Assembly (NCBI GenBank): GCA_022497155.1
Contig: MU385725.1
Location: forward strand, 372,001-436,000
Source: Whalleya microplaca
Lineage: Eukaryota > Ascomycota > Sordariomycetes > Xylariales > Xylariaceae
Length of the DNA stretch: 64,000 bases
Direction of reading: 5' to 3'
Numbering within the stretch: the first letter of the stretch is position 1; every line of letters begins with the position of its first letter. Below the pieces are notes generated by a model. It searched no databases, was not told the origin of the DNA, and saw only the letters and a list, made by a program, of their open reading frames with translations. Both the position numbers and the translations under genes were made by a program. Shown piece after piece: positions 36,867 through 47,809 of the stretch.

Positions 36867-37288
36867 CCCTTGAACTAACGTTCAAGGGTTCGCCGGCCCA
36901 CGTGGGGATATCTGGGAGCTAGCTGGGCCTTGGAAAATCTCTGGTTATCGTTGTAGTCGGTAGAAAGGGTCGGTGACGATGCGGCGGTTGAAGTGGGCCT
37001 GAGTTGTGTTTTTTTAATTTTCTTTTCCGTGCTCGTTATGGTTAGGCGGCTGTGTTCTTGATTTCAGGGGATAGGGGGAGTTAGGAGGAAAAGGAGAAAT
37101 GGTGGGGAAGATGCTGAGTTGTCTGGTGAAGTTTTGTCTCATGTTTGAGGCGATTCTGTTTATCGACCTTTCTGTACGTGGGGTTTACTTGCTCTCAGTA
37201 CAGATTAGAGAGCGCGATGAATTACCAGTTTTCCATTAAATTCTAACGACATAGTTTATCTGAGGTGACCCATGGTATACATATTGAA
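36867..37288. other. Spacer, nothing recognised
   Basis: 3' flanks of small membrane protein B and of the convergent lectin-like gene. Nothing else was recognised. Confidence 0.5.
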
Positions 37289-38921
37289 TTAGGTAGTAGT
37301 ACTCTTTTCCGCCGGTTCTCCTGGCATCTCGTAGACCTGCTGGTTCTCCTTTTTCTCCGGGGTTGGCTTTGGCTGCTCCAACTCGTGGCTGTACTCCTGA
37401 GCCGGCAGCTCCTTTATCGCCCTAGCTTCGTTTTCGAGCTCGTGGATGTTGGTTGGTTCGTTAGGTTCGTCAGGTTCGTCGGTTTTACGGGAGCGTGATC
37501 TCTTGAATAGAATGTAGCCAGCTGCTACCAATGCGATGACGCCCAGAGGAACTCCGATTCCAATCCCGGCTTTTCCTCCCGTCGACAATCCTGCCCGGAA
37601 AATAACAGGATCGGCTTGATCTGATGGCGCTGCTCCTGGAGATATTTCTCCTGGCGTCGGTTCCTCCGTAGAGGAGTTCAAGTTTGTGAGTTTGATAGGC
37701 TGCTCCCAAATGTCCTGTCCGGTTTTGTTGTCAACCCCTGACATATGGACCTGGATTAGACTACCGCCACTCATGTAGTATATCCAGATTCTGTCAGTTG
37801 CTGGGTCAGATGCGAAACCAAACCGGGCAGACGCTGTGTCTGCTCGGGGTCAGATGCTCTCGTTCTGTCCATCTGCCTGACCCCATGGATGGCCATCAAT
37901 TTCGATATCTTCGCGGCACTGGATCAATGTGCGGGTTGTCCCAATAAAAAATATGCTTCTATTTCCATTACTGTGATAAGTTATTCCAAGGTCGCCGGGG
38001 TACCCGTCCCATTGATCTATAAAATGAGAAAGAGATATGGTTTGTATATTTGTTGCGTCTGTGTGGTTAGTAATAGGCCCGGTGCCATTTGTTTGCTGGA
38101 TAGGGTTAGGAAACACTGCTGTGAGTTGTGAATCAGAAACTTGCGTGTGTACAACACAGGTGGCTACGTACTGATCTCCCACCCCTTTCCAGGCTGTATA
38201 GTAGCCACTTCGATGCCATAATTGTCTCTAGGAGTCACTACCGTGGTTTTCTGACCGTTGTCTGTAACACAGGCCGCCACGCTGAAGCCACCTTTATTCA
38301 TACGGTCTTGGGACACCGGGCCGCCGTCTGTAGGCGAAGCGGTGAAGTCGTTCTCGTTCACGTGAAGTGAAAGATCATCGTATTTATAAAACATCTTATA
38401 GCCTACCTCTCCACCAAACCCTAATATAGCGAATGCTGACTTCGGATGCATGGAAGGATTTTCAAGAAAAATTTCCGAATCATCATCCACAGAATTGAAG
38501 TAACCTGATGCATTGCAAGTAACGCTATCCGCTATGATATGGCTGAATGGATCCTGATACCATATCGATGTCTGAAAATTGAATTAATCAGTATCATTTT
38601 GATATCCATGGCGACGTCTATGGAACAATGTACATTACTGTGGTGATCATCCGACTGCCATCCTGCCATCACAAGATCGGTAGAGCTGCCGATTCTATAA
38701 ATCGAGGCGTCCCATTGAGTTGAACCGTCGTCTGGGAAAACAGGCACATATGGACTATTGCAAAAACTGTAAAATAGGTAGCTTGTGCTGTCGTCTTGCA
38801 TTATGACCTGAGGTGCACCCTTGCCATTATACCAGGCGGCAATGGCACCGGCCTGGGAGAGCGCGCTGAGATATAAAATATCCAGTAGAATACGACAGAT
38901 GGAACCATTGAAAGCCGCCAT
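37289..38921 (-). CDS. Type I membrane protein with lectin-like ectodomain (tentative)
   Basis: Four exons on the minus strand (38921-38634, 38571-38172, 38118-37882, 37833-37289) encode 489 residues. Introns are 62, 53 and 48 nt. The last one removes an in-frame TGA. A hydrophobic start (about residues 8-28, ILLDILYLSALSQAGAIAA) looks like a signal peptide. The ectodomain (about 30-385) has repeated W/Y-containing blades such as STDLVMAGWQSDDHH and RFGFASDPATDRIWIYY, which recall fungal fucose-lectin-type beta-propellers. A single membrane segment lies at about 397-418 (GIGIGVPLGVIALVAAGYIL), then KRSRSRK and a 70-residue cytoplasmic tail rich in Pro/Glu (ELPAQEYSHELEQPK). The propeller assignment is by pattern only. 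The two tiny membrane proteins lie next to it. Confidence 0.7.
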
Positions 38922-40749
38922 CGTGATTATTGACGACCCTCAAGCTACAGCTACTGGGCTAACTGAGTAGTAGGTAAGTGTATGGGAAGCTCGTGAGAAA
39001 AGGGAGCAGGGGGCGAGGGGCTCATGGTCGCAAAAATCTTCAGTTCACGATCCAGGAAACTCACTAAGTTATTCAGCGCCGTACGCATATATCCTCATAT
39101 GTGTATCGGGAAATTGACGACATGGTTCATATGCAAGTGTACGCCGTTGGGATCGCGACACCTTGTACTCATTCGTTCGGCTTGCCGCTGCGAACAACCA
39201 ACTGCATCGGGCCGCACCCAATGCAACCAATGACTTCAACCGACGACACAGCTGTGTCCATCAACTTGCACCTCTCAGCCTTTCGCAGCTTTCTATTTAG
39301 AGTAGCTGTTGCAGATCAGGCTTCTACTAACACACACACTCCGCTGATCCTAGGTACGACGAGGCTGTGTAATAAATGTGATACTTGCCAAGATCGAATA
39401 CTTCCCGTGTCAAACCCAACAAGAGCCTGCGTAGCAACCAACACCCCTCAGACCTATTTATGTCTATACGCAATAGCTAATGCTACGTAGTATAGATGGG
39501 CCTTATTAGGAGAGGCTCTGGGAGGGCTCAGTTCGTGTTTCTTAAACATACCACATACCTATCGTTCTTTCTATGGGCATGGTCTGGATTATTATATGAG
39601 ATGCACTTAGCTTTTCTGAATTATCTAAAGTAAACTGCATAAATTGAGTATAAATCTTGATATTTACAGGGATGACAGTAAATGCGTGAGGCAAAAGCAT
39701 AGTTTTATGGCCACATTCTTTGAAGCTTAGGTATCATTAATGAACTATGTGGCTCTGACATCTATTATTATATATTATTTATCTAACTCCGTATACTTCA
39801 AATACAAGCCAAAAAGCCATGTAGACCCCCGTCAAATATTCGCCAAAGAAAACACCAGCTGATACTGCAAAACCATTGCGTAGCTCATACGTTGCGCGAA
39901 CCGTACCTCTGACATCTAAATAGAACTCGATTTTCTAAAGAACCATCCAACATACTACTCAAGCAGACTTAACTCTACATAGAGGTCAGCACCCGAGAAT
40001 CGTTCAACTGTTAATGGTACCTCTAGGAGAGTTGACTTATATAGACAACCAAGAGAGAAATTTGTAACAAGATCTGGCACCGTCACGACAAGCCCCTTTG
40101 GATGCTATGAACTACCGCTTTTTATAAAATAAACACCTGGATAACGCGTTGGCTACTTAGTGACTACAGATTCTCGTTGCGTACATTTGGGAAAGTTAAG
40201 GTGCGCCGGCCGAATGTTTGGAAAACAACTCGCTATCTTGGTTTAGTACATATATACTTTTCTAGAGTATATATTCTACCAGTTTGGGAATCTGAAATAC
40301 GATGGTGTGATTGTTTGGAGCTTCCGCATATAAATAGTCAGCTTGGAGTCTATATCGTGTTCTCTAGTATCACTTTATGCTTTAGTTGAGGCTCTGGTGT
40401 TGCTTGGCATATCTTCAAATAACCACCGTAATTACTCATGTTATTGGCTCGGAGACAATTGCTTAGTCACGCACAAGACCTGGCTTGGAAACCACTACAG
40501 TTGAAAGGCAATTATTCTATGTCATTGATTTCTATGGTATGACTGAGTGAACTCCCAGGGCGGCGAACCAGTAACCCGAGCGCATGTCTGTCTGTCCAGC
40601 ATCGCTCATCTATCGACGGTAATCCAGGAGTACACATCCGAGCCGACGTCGAAGGGGGGCTTCCTCGACCAAACTACCGTCCTCATGCGCCATACCTGTC
40701 CACCGTGCTTGGCTTTATCTGACTAGAGTTTCGACGCTCCGCCTTCTAG
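38922..40749. other. AT-rich spacer, no supported gene
   Basis: Promoter side of the lectin-like gene and 3' side of glutaredoxin. About 39500-40400 is strongly AT-rich. Frames are short and unrelated to known domains. Confidence 0.5.
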
Positions 40750-41188
40750 TCATAGGGCGCCGACGGTCTGGAGCAGGCCCTTGAGCTCGCCGGCCTTGGC
40801 CTGCAGGTCGGAGTTGCCGCCGATGTGCTTCTTGTCGATGAAGATGTTGGGGACGGTGCGCTGGCCCGAGATCTCCTGCAGCGCGGCCTGCAGCGCCGAG
40901 CCGTCGGACACCTCGTCCAGCTCCACGAGCTTGTACTTGGCGCCTAGGTCGTCGAGGAGCCTCTTCGAGGCGCTGCAGTAGGGGCAGTACGACTTGGAGA
41001 ATACCGCTATGCAAGGGGGGTAACTGGTTAGCTGCGCTGTATACGATAGAGGGGTTGGAGGGTGGCGGGATGGGGTTGTGCGACATGGAAGATATGCCGA
41101 CAGTTGTCACGTGTGGCACTTGTGGATGGCACTTACCGACGGCATTCTCGTCGATGATGCTCTGGGCTTTTGTCTTTGCGTCGGCCAT
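40750..41188 (-). CDS. Dithiol glutaredoxin
   Basis: Two exons (41188-41137 and 41006-40750, 130-nt intron) give 102 residues, the normal size for class I glutaredoxins. The enzyme uses glutathione to reduce protein disulphides and mixed disulphides. Visible features are the active site CPYC in FSKSYCPYC, TVPNIFI (cis-Pro loop) and HIGGNSDL (glutathione-binding GG motif). The frame is also open upstream to an in-frame ATG at 41233 (MFLIRRLFSQITPQA...), which would add 15 residues shaped like a mitochondrial presequence. One gene may therefore make cytosolic and mitochondrial forms, as reported for yeast Grx2. The second exon is very GC-rich, unlike its spacer. Confidence 0.93.
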
Positions 41189-41233
41189 GGCTTGTGGTGT
41201 TATTTGTGAGAATAGTCGGCGGATAAGAAACAT

Positions 41234-43128
41234 GAACGGTGACGTTCTACGGTATTTCTATATAAAAGGGCAAGAGGGAGATAGAGAAGGTGGGGGTGGT
41301 TCTTTATGTATCCGCTTTGGTTGCGCAATCGGCAAATGGTATTTGTCAGGACGGGAGGCGGAAGGTGTTCGAGAACGAAAATGGAAGGACCGGATCGGGC
41401 TGAATGAGGGATGACGGCAGAAGGCGCAATCGCAAGCTGGATCAATGATTTGAGATTTTGAGATGGATGCGCCAGCCATGCGCCGACAAGACGGTACACC
41501 AGGTACCCCATATTTCCATAATTCGGGAATTCCATCTGTTTCATTTCATCATTCATAACTTATGACGCAATCTAGCCGGCAGTATTAGTAAGAACAGTGG
41601 ACATTCTACAATACATACATGTATGAGTTACTTTCGATCCAAATTGAGCGCTCATGGTTAGGTAGGTGAACAATTCTATTAAAGGTACCTAGGTATATCG
41701 AAGTTATAAATATTTGCTTCACTCCCAAATGAGCTAATTTTGTGTATCTATTTTCAATTGTATATGTATGTAGAGTACATCTACTCCGTAGTCCATATGG
41801 CATTTCAACTTCATCACTCACTTATCAATGAAGATGAGGGGTTATTAGATAACGTTGAAGAACCCATTTTGACAGCCACAGCTCAGGTTGCTGAAAGCAC
41901 CAGACCTATGTAGATTAGGTAAGGCAGTGAGTGTATGTGTATCCGACCTTGAGTGCCATTGAGCTACATGTAGGTATCAGCTGCATGAGTTAATAAAGCG
42001 AATTAGGTTCGATTCCTCACAGCGCTATACGGTTATGTGCTTTGTTAGCTCATCTGTTTCTAAGGGTAGGTTACGTACCCATGACTCAAATGAACCTGGT
42101 TGGAAACCTCAATCTGCTGGAAGCTGCTGGCTGCTAATAGATATTATTTTTTCAGTGTAACTTCATCGAATTTTTCAGCCACCGCCTTTGCCTTTGCCTA
42201 GAAATGTTATGTAAGTAAGAAGCGCTCAACCAAGCAGCCAAGGCGTCAGTGACGGAAGCACGGCTGGTGAACACTGACAGTAAACACCGAATGGTTGTGC
42301 CGGCTTACCGACCACTGAAGCTTGGACACTTGGCTGGCCCTGGCCCTTGACACTCCTACATCCACCAACGCCCTACCTAAACTTAGGTACCTACATATCT
42401 CTTGCATCGTGCTGTTCAGAACCTTGAAACCTTACACATTGATAAGTACCACCACATGGCGATGTCTTGTCCAGCCTAGACGACACCACAAACAAAGGTC
42501 AGTTCAGTTTGCCTGCTTCAAAATTTACCTTATTCCACACGCCCCTCCTTCGTATCTGTCAGCGTTGGCTTGTCAGACAGTTGCACAAAGGATAGATCCG
42601 CCGTGTTAGCTGTACAACTGTCTCTCGAGGTCACCTAACGACCCAATGGGCAAACGGCTTGTATTCAGACCCATAAGCCAGCCTGCTCTCTGAATCGCAT
42701 GACCCCCCTACTGAACACCCTATCGCTTTTTTCTCTCACTATTGCTTTGCAGCAGCTGACTGACCGACTGCCTTGCAGTGACAACGCATCAGCAATCGAT
42801 CACCCTATCTCTGCCTGTACGTAGGCCAAGATCCAGTGAAGAACCCTACAGCCGACTAGGTTAGAGGAGATTAGAGGAGCTTTCCTGCAGCTTTTTCAGT
42901 CTTAGCCCCACGATATTACCCTCACTACCCCGGGTGAAATCGCAATACGCTACAATACGCTACGCTCTACCTATCGATGAGAGCGACGCGCACGTACTTA
43001 TGTACTGCTCCAACTGAGTTTGTATGCCTGGAAGACGAGGGTACATGCTGTGATCAGTAGCCGCATCCGCAATCCCAATATATATCTTTGCTGGGTGTCC
43101 TTTTCGGGACAACCCAGACTTCGTCAAG
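41234..43128. other. Spacer with a second tRNA-like repeat copy
   Basis: It contains the repeat copy at 41979-42056 and a TAGGTACCTA palindrome at 42384-42393. Its last 75 nt are open in the BAG frame but lack an ATG. No gene is seen. Confidence 0.5.
41979..42056 (+). repeat. Dispersed copy of the tRNA-like repeat
   Basis: It matches 10862-10939 in the same orientation over about 78 nt with only a few differences. It carries GGTTCGATTCC (B-box-like), CACAGCGCTAT and TTAGCTCATCTG (A-box-like). It ends just after the A-box core, so it lacks the downstream part seen at 10941-11083. No second B box and no inverted partner are present. Confidence 0.75.
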
Positions 43129-44307
43129 GTGGCTTCGAATCAGGCAATCTTGGCATCATCTAGTGCTCTCAGGAACATCACCGCACTGCTGCCGCCTGCG
43201 CTACTGACCTACCTCGACACAACAATTGAGCATCTTTCCGGCGCCGTCACCGGATCGAACGAGTACTTTGTATCCCAGGGCGTATCCCCGACTCTCCTCT
43301 ACTCAACCATAGCTGGCACCGCGGCTGCCCTTGCCGTACCTTACAGCATGTCTCGGTGGTGGTCGAGGACCCGCGGCAGTATATCGCCCTTTACATCGCA
43401 GGCTGACAGCCAGAATGTCCCACATGTCACCGACGAAGACTTCAGCTATATCACATCCGAAGACCTTGAAAGCTCACTGGCACCGCCTGCCCGGACGTAT
43501 ACCCCGCAAGTCCGTCAAAATGCGCCCAACGTCAGTGACGATTACGACCTGCTTATGATCAAAAGCAATAATGTCAACTATCCTATACGCTTTCCCGGAT
43601 ATTCTATTAACGATGGGAAACTCCTCGTCAAAGATGTAAAGCAGCGAGCGGGGTTGGTTATGAACATCAGCGAGCGCCGAGCCCGCCACATGAAGATGTA
43701 CTATAAAGGCCGCCAACTCACAGAGGAGGAAATTCCAATCCGGGATTACGGTATAAGGAACAACAGCGAACTGTTGGTCGCGGTCCCTGAGGGCAGGATC
43801 AGCGATGCGGATGATACTAGTACGAGCGAGGAGGCCACCATGCCCGACCCGAAGGACCAGCAGAAATCGAAGAAGAACAAGAACAAGAAGAGTAAGAGCA
43901 AGAAGAAGAAGGACCGCACTAGCCCTCCCGAAAGTACTGCGAACCTTGAGGTACCAGGCCAGCGCGAAGGAGGCAATAGGTCTCCGGATCCTTCTAGACA
44001 CCCGTCCAGGGTACCCTCTCCCGTGGTGCCTAACGGGCCGAAGGAAAAGCTGGAGGCGATCAGGTCACATTTTGAGACGGAACTTCAACCTCTATGCCAA
44101 GATTTCATAGAGAACCCACCGAAGGATGCGAAGAAACGCGGGGATGAGTATCGCAAGTTGTCCGAGACCGTCTTCCAGCATGTGTTGCTGAAACTAGACG
44201 AGGTAGACACGGGAGGTGACGCGGCTATCAGGGCAAGGAGGAAAGAGCTGGTGAATTACGTCCAGGGTTTTCTAAACGGGGTCGACAAGCACAAACCAAC
44301 CAAGTAG
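43129..44307 (+). CDS. BAG-domain Hsp70 nucleotide-exchange factor, membrane anchored
   Basis: An open frame of 392 codons. Hydrophobic segment at about residues 56-74 (LLYSTIAGTAAALAVPYS), suggesting an ER or nuclear-envelope anchor as in yeast Snl1. Ubiquitin-like domain at about 140-220 (IPIRDYGIRNNSELLVAV at its end). Lys-rich linker (KKNKNKKSKSKKKK). C-terminal BAG domain at about 304-388 (KEKLEAIRSHFETELQPLCQ ... ARRKELVNYVQGFLNGVDK), which binds the Hsp70 ATPase domain and promotes ADP release. The architecture matches fungal Bag1-type proteins. Oddity: the position where ATG is expected reads GTG (AAGGTGGCT), and the next in-frame ATG (43348) lies after the anchor. The start is either non-AUG or in an unseen upstream exon. 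Confidence 0.85.
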   Translation: MASNQAILASSSALRNITALLPPALLTYLDTTIEHLSGAVTGSNEYFVSQGVSPTLLYSTIAGTAAALAVPYSMSRWWSRTRGSISPFTSQADSQNVPHVTDEDFSYITSEDLESSLAPPARTYTPQVRQNAPNVSDDYDLLMIKSNNVNYPIRFPGYSINDGKLLVKDVKQRAGLVMNISERRARHMKMYYKGRQLTEEEIPIRDYGIRNNSELLVAVPEGRISDADDTSTSEEATMPDPKDQQKSKKNKNKKSKSKKKKDRTSPPESTANLEVPGQREGGNRSPDPSRHPSRVPSPVVPNGPKEKLEAIRSHFETELQPLCQDFIENPPKDAKKRGDEYRKLSETVFQHVLLKLDEVDTGGDAAIRARRKELVNYVQGFLNGVDKHKPTK

Positions 44308-45359
44308 TCTAGCTTATCGACCGAGGCATCCTCGTCTAGACTCGCATTCATGCCTCTCACGGTATTCAATCTTATATTTCGCATGATGATACGAGTACAA
44401 CACACTCCGCCTTAGCGATACACATGCGATTTATTATATTAGCCTGGGAACTATTTCAGTCTCAGGGTTTTCGATCCAATGTACTAGAGATTCATCAAAA
44501 GGTTCTGCCTGGCGATCAAGGTGTAGGGGAGTTAAGCAGGTCAGGTTTCATTCAGGCGGGCTCAGCTTTATGGTACATGGAAAAGCGGCCAGATACAATT
44601 TTACATCATTGGGATTTTACCTAGCGACATACTACATTTATTGTTAGGTAATCATTTACGTTGAAGGAAAATCTCCAAAAATTCGCTTGAAGATAAATGA
44701 TGCCTAATGAATTTTTATACTGCTTCCTTGCGTTAGGTGATTATATATTATATAGAGATAGAAATGGTACCTGATATGTGGAAGTTGAGATGATCATGTG
44801 AAAGTTGCGATCCGCTCTTCGGAATACGTAGGTACAAAGGGCATATCAATTCTGTTGGTGGAGCTTGCACATGTGTTGAATTGATGCCATGGAAGAGCAT
44901 GGACCGCCACGCATGCAAACAACCTATGGGCGTGGTACCTGGGTACATGAGAGAACGGTCCGTGGTGAACGGATCACCACGGAGCTAGAAGTGGCCGGTA
45001 TCCCCGATTGAGGGACCCACTTTGAATTTTGTTAGGTCATCCAAGCCCTAGCAGCCTTAGGCGACAAACCCTCTCTCGCTTCCGCCGCAGCCCCCACCAA
45101 GCTTAATTCGGCATAGCGGGATTTAGCCACGATGCACACTCTGCTAATCTTGTGCCCGATAATTTTGAACCTCACAATTGCGACTAACAACAACCACGAC
45201 CACGACTACTAACGACCACAGCGAGGAATATCAACATAGCTCTCGGACGCATTTCCCCTTTGCGCTCTCGAGCTATTCTATTCCTCCTTAATTTCTTTCC
45301 CTTTCCTTCTGTCCACCTAGGTTTTCTCGCGCGAACCACCGTGGTGACGATCCGGAAAG
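44308..45359. other. Spacer with ribosomal-protein promoter
   Basis: The right half (about 45030-45359) is the presumed uL13/L16 promoter and leader, with CT-rich stretches. No other gene was found. Confidence 0.5.
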
Positions 45360-46469
45360 ATGTCGTCCTTCGAGACTGAGGTGAGTGGCTATTATATCCG
45401 ACCTGTTCCTCTGTTTTTATTCCGGATGTTCCTGGACATGCGAAGGATGCATTGTCAATTGCGTCAATTGCACGGGCTGGGTTCTTTTGTGACAAAAAGA
45501 CCAGCCTACGACTGGCATTTGAGCGGGATATGATTCATCTGCGTCTGCATCTGCACCTGCATCTATACATGAGGCTAATATGAACTCCATTCCAGGTTGT
45601 CATTGATGGCAAGGGCCACCTCCTTGGTCGGCTAGCCAGTATCGTTGCCAAGCAGCTCCTCAGCGGTCAAAAGATCGTGATCGTCCGCTGCGAGGCCCTC
45701 AACATCTCCGGCGAGTTCTTCCGTGCAAAGCGTACGTCACACCCACCCATCTACCCTCCAAACAGGCACACTCGACGAGAAGGAGTCTGGAATTTGGGCC
45801 TACTGGCAGGATCACAGGACAGGAGCTGATGAAAAAAAATTACAGTCAAGTACCACGCCTACCTCCGGAAGATGACTCGATACAACCCGACCCGAGGTGG
45901 TACGTTTTCCCAACACCCCCAAGGAGCGATTTCAAATATGACGCGCTCCATATTCGCGACCATGCAGATGTCTGACTTGTACCAGGCCCCTTCCACTTCC
46001 GTGCCCCGTCCAGAATCTTCTACAAGGCCGTGCGTGGCATGATCCCCCACAAGACCGCTCGAGGTGCTGCCGCGATGGAGAGACTCAAGGTCTTCGAGGG
46101 TGTTCCTCCCCCGTACGACAAGAAGAAGAAGATGGTGGTCCCCCAAGCCCTCCGTGTTCTGAGACTGCAGCCCGGCCGAAAGTACTGCACCGTCGGTCGT
46201 CTGAGCCACGAGGTTGGCTGGAAGTACCAGGATGTCGTTGAGAGGTACGTCGCATCCGGAATCGTCTTTGCGAATACGGCAATCGCGGTCGTTGGTCTGT
46301 GGAGGAGTATCGCTAACATGTGGATTACAGATTGGAGGAGCGACGAAAGGCTAAGGGTGCCGCATACTACGAGCGCAAGAAGCTCGCGCGAAGACAACTC
46401 TCGGAGGCCAAGAAGAGCGCCACCGTCGATAACAAGACGGCTAAGGCTCTCGAGTCATACGGCTACTAA
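45360..46469 (+). CDS. RPL16: 60S ribosomal protein uL13 (L16/L13A)
   Basis: Five exons: 45360-45380, 45596-45731, 45846-45899, 45986-46244 and 46331-46469. They encode 202 residues, the usual length. The product is a large-subunit ribosomal protein. Family sequence is seen throughout: [53 protein letters not shown] and [18 protein letters not shown], with a basic C-terminal helix. The first exon codes only seven residues (MSSFETE), and the first intron (215 nt) is the longest, as is common in fungal ribosomal-protein genes. None of the introns shows a convincing C/D-box snoRNA. It is convergent with the HET gene. Confidence 0.97.
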
Positions 46470-47809
46470 TTGTTGTTTCTTCGCCTGTCTTGCATTTTTC
46501 ACTCCCCCCAAAACAAAAACCAATACACATTTCGTCCTCCTCATACTTGCAACTAGATTCGGCGTGTGGGTAGGGAAACTCGATCATCATATTTGCTCTT
46601 GTCGTACCGCGCAATTCGAGGGAAGGCAGGGGCGGTCATAGGGTTGGGGAGTATGTCACCGGCTCCGGTCCTGTGTTCAATCAGTTCGTCGTCATAGGCA
46701 CCGAATGGAAATGAACCAAAAAATGAAGAGAACCCCATCGTTGGGTGATGTATTATGGCACTGGTGACACGTTCTGTTTAGCTTCTTCTGTGATTGCTCT
46801 CCTTCTAACGTCTAGGTTTACCCATCAATATGCGTTATTGGAACGCGGTATTTGGGATCATACTTCCATTACCTGCTGGTTTCAACCCGTGGCTTTCTAC
46901 ACTGCCGGTGTTCGATGCCAATCCAGAAAATATTGCGCGGATCCGATCCCTCCACCGCAGCCCCTTTCTCAGCCTCAGAGCAGAACATTCACGCTTAGGG
47001 CCAGTCGCCAGAATACTAACAATACTTTTTTAACATCGTCCAGAAGCCCCCTGGAGGTCTCTTTGCATGTGAAATGGATTGTAACGAGGAAATTGAGAAT
47101 GAAGCAATGTGCAGGTGTTGGTTTTTGAGCATGCTGACATATCCAAGTATTAGGTCTATCTAGGTCTGGGGGAGCACGCGTGTTTTAGACGCGTTCTGCA
47201 AGGAGAGGGAAAATACGATTTCAGGTCTTAGACTAGTGTAGCTGAACTCGTCGGGATTGCTCTACTCTCCTGATTTACTTATCCCGGGTAATGGCGTCAA
47301 TTTGTTCTGTCGAGAGGAATTTCGTTATTGTATTTGGCTAGAGTTGGGATGTGTATATTACGCGAAGACTAGAATGGGAGGAGTTGGCTGTATGTAGAAG
47401 CGGGCTAGATGTACCATGTTGCGTAGTGCAACGGAAAGGGGGTTGATTGATACCCTGCTTGGTCTTATCTTGAGCCTTAAGGTGGTAAGAGGGTTGGGGA
47501 AGGGGAATGCGTGGTTGACTAGTATCTAGTAAGATATCTGGTAACCAGGGGAAGTTGAATTCTCTAGCTCTGCCGGGGGGCAATTTGGAAAGATGAAAGG
47601 AATCTAAGGGGTAACATGTTACTATTGCTGGAATCAGAGTTGAGCATGTTTAGAAAATGTGGGAGATGCGTTAAGGGGCTTTATTTCTCTTTCGCACCAC
47701 AGTGATAACCTATCCAAGAGTGCCACCGGTCCGATATGCTAAATAATACATAACGGTTGAAGAAAACCCCCTGGAAAATCAGCTTCAAGGATTGTAGAAG
47801 AGCCTCCAA
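46470..47809. other. Spacer between convergent genes
   Basis: 3' flanks of uL13 and the HET gene. No coding signal or repeat was recognised. Confidence 0.55.

Noticed and set aside
43024..43117. Upstream exon for the BAG gene from ATG 43024
   Set aside because: Its GTACAT donor leaves phase 2, and no acceptor before 43129 restores the frame; other candidates need weak donors or an intron of about 300 nt.
45381..46330. snoRNA in the introns of the uL13 gene
   Set aside because: TGATGA occurs once in intron 2 but without a correctly placed D box or flanking stem.
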